Shown here: positions 14,478-17,081 of the stretch, one piece after another | Layout of the letters: the number at the start of each line of letters is the position of its first letter | Position numbering within the stretch: the first letter of the stretch is position 1 | Source: Candidatus Aerophobota bacterium | GTDB lineage: Bacteria > Aerophobota > Aerophobia > Aerophobales > B3-G15 | Length of the DNA: 17,081 nucleotides | NCBI GenBank assembly: GCA_011372105.1 | Contig: DRTT01000038.1 | Span: 1 to 17,081 of the forward strand | Direction of reading: 5' to 3' | The notes under the pieces: generated by a model | Database searches by the model: none | What the model was told of the DNA's origin: nothing | Seen by the model: the letters and a program-made list of their open reading frames with translations, nothing else | Translations under genes and position numbers: made by a program

Positions 14478-16994
14478 ATGATAGGAAGCGTTTTGGCAAA
14501 GGTTTTTGGTACAAAGCAGGAGAGAAACTTAAAAAAACTTTATCCCATTGTAAATAAGATAAACTCTCTTGAGAAAAAGTTTTCAAAACTTGGGGATAAA
14601 GCTCTCCGGGAAAAAACAGATGAATTTAGGGGCAGGATTAAAAGAGGAGAGACTCTGGACGATATTTTACCTGAGGCGTTTGCCGTTGTGAGAGAGACTG
14701 CTAAAAGAACAATCGGTCTTCGCCATCATGACGTGCAGCTTATAGGGGGAATAGTTCTGCACAGAGGAGCTATAGCCGAGATGGCAAATGGTGAGGGAAA
14801 AACCCTTGTTGCCACTTTGGCAGCTTACCTTAATGCTCTTGAAGGAAAGGGAGTTCATGTTGTTACAGTAAATGACTATCTTGCTCGACGTGACAGAGAA
14901 TGGATGGGACCTGTTTATGAATTTTTGGGTCTTTCTGTTGGAGTTTTACAAAATGGTATGGGACCTGCGGAAAGAAGAAAAGCTTATCAGTGTGATATAA
15001 CTTACGGAACAAATAACGAATTTGGTTTTGACTATTTAAGAGATAATATGGCACACAGGGTTGAAGACCAGGTTCAAAGAGGTTTTCATTATGCCATAGT
15101 GGATGAAATTGATAGCATTTTAATTGATGAGGCACGCACACCTCTCATTATTTCAGGTCCTGCTGAAGAATCTACAGAAATTTACTATGTTATTGACAGG
15201 CTTGTTCGTAGGTTGAAAAAGGGCAGAGATTATGAAGTTGATGAGAAAGATCATACAGTTGCCTTGACTGAAGAAGGTGTGGGGAAAGTGGAGAAACTTC
15301 TCGGGATTGGCAATATTTATCAGGATCCAAGGGGCTGGCAACTGGTTCATCATGTGCATCAGGCAATAAGAGCTCATGAACTTTATCAAAGAGATAGAGA
15401 TTATCTTGTTAAGGATGGAGAAGTTGTTATCATAGATGAGTTCACCGGGAGGCTTATGCCTGGAAGACGCTGGAGTGACGGACTTCACCAGGCCATAGAA
15501 GCAAAGGAAGGGGTTCCTATAAAAAGTGAAAATCAAACCCTTGCCACTATTACCCTGCAAAATTACTTCAGGATGTATAAAAAACTTTCTGGAATGACAG
15601 GAACAGCAGCTACTGAGGCTGAGGAGTTTTTGAAGATATATGGCCTGGAGGTAGTTGTTATCCCCACGCACAAACCCTGCAGAAGAGAGGAGCTTGAGGA
15701 TAAAATTTATCAAACCGAAAAGGCAAAGTTTAAAGCTGTAGTAGAGAAGGTCGAGGAGCTTTATAAAAAGGAGCGCCCTGTCCTTGTGGGAACAAGGTCA
15801 GTGGAAAAGTCTGAAAAACTTTCCAGAATGTTAAGAGAAAAAGGCATACCTCACACTGTCCTTAATGCCAAGTATCATGAGAAAGAGGCGCAAATAGTGG
15901 CTCAAGCAGGGCAGAAAAGAGCGGTTACCATCGCCACCAACATGGCAGGAAGGGGGACTGATATTAAACTTGGAGAGGGAGTTGAAAAACTTGGTGGTCT
16001 TTTTGTGATTGGCACAGAAAGACATGAATCCCGCCGCATAGATAATCAGTTAAGAGGAAGAGCTGGTCGTCAGGGTGCACCCGGGGCTGCTCAGTTTTAT
16101 GTAAGTCTTGAAGATGAGCTTATGCGGCTTTTTGGATCAGAGAGAATTAGTGCACTTATGGCAAGATTAAAAATCCCTGAAGACCAGTCAATAGAACATC
16201 CCTGGATTACGAAGGCTCTTGAGAGAGCTCAGCAAAAGGTGGAAAGGAGAAACTTTGAGATAAGAAAACAACTTTTAGAATTTGATGATGTGATGAATCA
16301 GCAACGTCAGATAATATACAGTGAGAGACAGAAGGTTCTGGAGAAAAAGAATGTCAAAGAAGAAATATGGGAGATGATTCAGGATACAGTTGATTCTATA
16401 GTTTCCTCTTACACCAATGAGAAGATTCGTCCGGAGGAGTGGGATTTTGCAGGTCTGGCAAAAAAAATAAGAAATACCTTTGCCGTTGATGTTTATCCTG
16501 AGGACTTAAAAGGTCTTTATAAAAGAGATGAGATAAGAGAAAAAATTATTAAAGTTGTAAAAGAGGCCTACCAGAAAAGGGAAGAGGAGCTGGGAGAGGA
16601 AATGATGAGGGAACTTGAGAGAATGGTGTTTCTTCATACTATTGATTCTCGCTGGAAAGATCACCTTTATGCCATGGACTCTCTTAGAGAGGGGATAGGT
16701 CTCAGGGGGTATGGACAGAGAGATCCTATTGTTGAGTATAAAAGGGAAGCTTATGCGATGTTTGAGGATCTTATTGAGAGGATAAAGGAAGAGGTTTCAG
16801 AGCTCATATTTAAAGTTCAGATTTCAAGAGAACCTGTTCAGGAAAGATATCATCCCAAGCCAAGTCCTGCTTTGGTAGGGACAAGGGTGAAAGATTCAAA
16901 TAAAATTGGTAAAAAAAAGAAGGTAGGCCGCAATGACCCTTGTCCTTGTGGGAGTGGTAAAAAGTATAAATACTGTTGTGGCCGGTACAAGTAA
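14478..16994 (+). CDS. secA: Protein translocase ATPase subunit SecA
   Basis: Motor that drives preproteins through SecYEG at the inner membrane. The 838 residues show NBD1 with Walker A ANGEGKT (103-109) and Walker [14 protein letters not shown] (208-220), the preprotein cross-linking domain starting near 225, [20 protein letters not shown] (321-340), SGMTGTA (371-377), NBD2 with [25 protein letters not shown] (485-499) and LRGRAGRQG (525-533), helical scaffold and wing domains, and a C-terminal SEC-C zinc site: C822, C824, C833 and C834 in [18 protein letters not shown] retained zinc tail normally binds SecB or ribosome/phospholipid. The usual 'TGEGKT' is 'NGEGKT' here, outside the essential Lys108. 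It is full length and intact, and supplies Sec export for BamA substrates. Confidence 0.98.
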   Translation: MIGSVLAKVFGTKQERNLKKLYPIVNKINSLEKKFSKLGDKALREKTDEFRGRIKRGETLDDILPEAFAVVRETAKRTIGLRHHDVQLIGGIVLHRGAIAEMANGEGKTLVATLAAYLNALEGKGVHVVTVNDYLARRDREWMGPVYEFLGLSVGVLQNGMGPAERRKAYQCDITYGTNNEFGFDYLRDNMAHRVEDQVQRGFHYAIVDEIDSILIDEARTPLIISGPAEESTEIYYVIDRLVRRLKKGRDYEVDEKDHTVALTEEGVGKVEKLLGIGNIYQDPRGWQLVHHVHQAIRAHELYQRDRDYLVKDGEVVIIDEFTGRLMPGRRWSDGLHQAIEAKEGVPIKSENQTLATITLQNYFRMYKKLSGMTGTAATEAEEFLKIYGLEVVVIPTHKPCRREELEDKIYQTEKAKFKAVVEKVEELYKKERPVLVGTRSVEKSEKLSRMLREKGIPHTVLNAKYHEKEAQIVAQAGQKRAVTIATNMAGRGTDIKLGEGVEKLGGLFVIGTERHESRRIDNQLRGRAGRQGAPGAAQFYVSLEDELMRLFGSERISALMARLKIPEDQSIEHPWITKALERAQQKVERRNFEIRKQLLEFDDVMNQQRQIIYSERQKVLEKKNVKEEIWEMIQDTVDSIVSSYTNEKIRPEEWDFAGLAKKIRNTFAVDVYPEDLKGLYKRDEIREKIIKVVKEAYQKREEELGEEMMRELERMVFLHTIDSRWKDHLYAMDSLREGIGLRGYGQRDPIVEYKREAYAMFEDLIERIKEEVSELIFKVQISREPVQERYHPKPSPALVGTRVKDSNKIGKKKKVGRNDPCPCGSGKKYKYCCGRYK

Positions 16995-17012
16995 AAGGAG
17001 GGGAGGCAAATA

Positions 17013-17081
17013 TTGAGTAAAAGAACCGGAGCCCAGGTGGTGGTGGAGGCTTTACTTAAAGAAGGAGTAGAGGTTATATTT
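17013..17081 (+). CDS. ilvB: Acetolactate synthase large subunit, N-terminal fragment (cut by window edge)
   Basis: An open frame runs from TTG 17013 to the last base (23 codons), reading MSKRTGAQVVVEALLKEGVE and then VIF. The TGAQ-x-VVEAL-x-EGVEVIF pattern is the typical N-terminus of thiamine-diphosphate-dependent acetolactate synthase (valine/leucine/isoleucine synthesis), where FGYPGG would follow. A strong GGGAGG (17001-17006) lies 6 bases before the TTG and supports that start. It begins 18 bases after secA, so it may share its transcript. Only 23 residues are visible, so another ThDP-dependent enzyme of the same superfamily is possible. Confidence 0.75.
   Translation, partial: MSKRTGAQVVVEALLKEGVEVIF

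Noticed and set aside
15153..15713. Antisense open frame (186 codons, - strand) inside secA
   Set aside because: Shadow of conserved secA coding sequence; composition is that of a complementary frame and no family is recognised.

Overview
The window is a gene-dense stretch of bacterial chromosome. It has fourteen genes, all on the + strand, and no non-coding gap longer than about 130 bases. It looks like core chromosome rather than an island: I see no tRNA or rRNA gene, transposase, phage gene, CRISPR array or toxin-antitoxin pair. The DNA is moderately AT-rich (about 40% GC by eye). Its proteins are rich in Lys, Glu and Ile, with many AGA/AGG and ATA codons, which hints at a thermophilic or deep-branching lineage. 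A BamA/Omp85 assembly factor with a signal peptide and a terminal Phe shows an outer membrane. The disaggregase beside it is nevertheless of the ClpC type (double Clp_N repeat, UVR motif, VGF loop), best known from Gram-positives and cyanobacteria. I infer an uncultured or deep-branching diderm phylum (Aerophobetes-, Omnitrophica- or Caldatribacteriota-like are guesses), not a proteobacterium.

Layout. Positions 1-5678: rpmA (L27), a class V aminotransferase and serA (together a likely serine-biosynthesis pair), dnaB (replicative helicase) and purA (AMP synthesis), closely spaced. Positions 5679-5808: the largest gap, with a plausible sigma70-type promoter for clpC. Positions 5809-10518: clpC and then bamA, with a strong hairpin plus T-tract overlapping the 5' end of the bamA reading frame. 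Positions 10537-14427: a tightly packed run of a macro-domain protein, rsmD, a TudS-related desulfidase-like protein, uvrC and ogt. Three successive junctions in this run are 4-base start/stop overlaps. Its theme is nucleic-acid modification and repair plus ADP-ribose chemistry. Positions 14478-16994: secA, with a likely promoter buried in the end of ogt. From 17013 to the window edge: the first 23 codons of an acetolactate synthase large subunit (ilvB-like).

Most genes are ordinary housekeeping genes and I found no convincing undescribed system. The best second-look items are: (1) the bamA start, where the annotated ATG lacks a Shine-Dalgarno while a hairpin arm supplies a perfect one ahead of an in-frame ATT codon; (2) a 55-base perfect direct repeat inside clpC; (3) the TudS-like three-cysteine protein embedded in a repair operon; (4) apparent catalytic-motif departures in SerA and RsmD.
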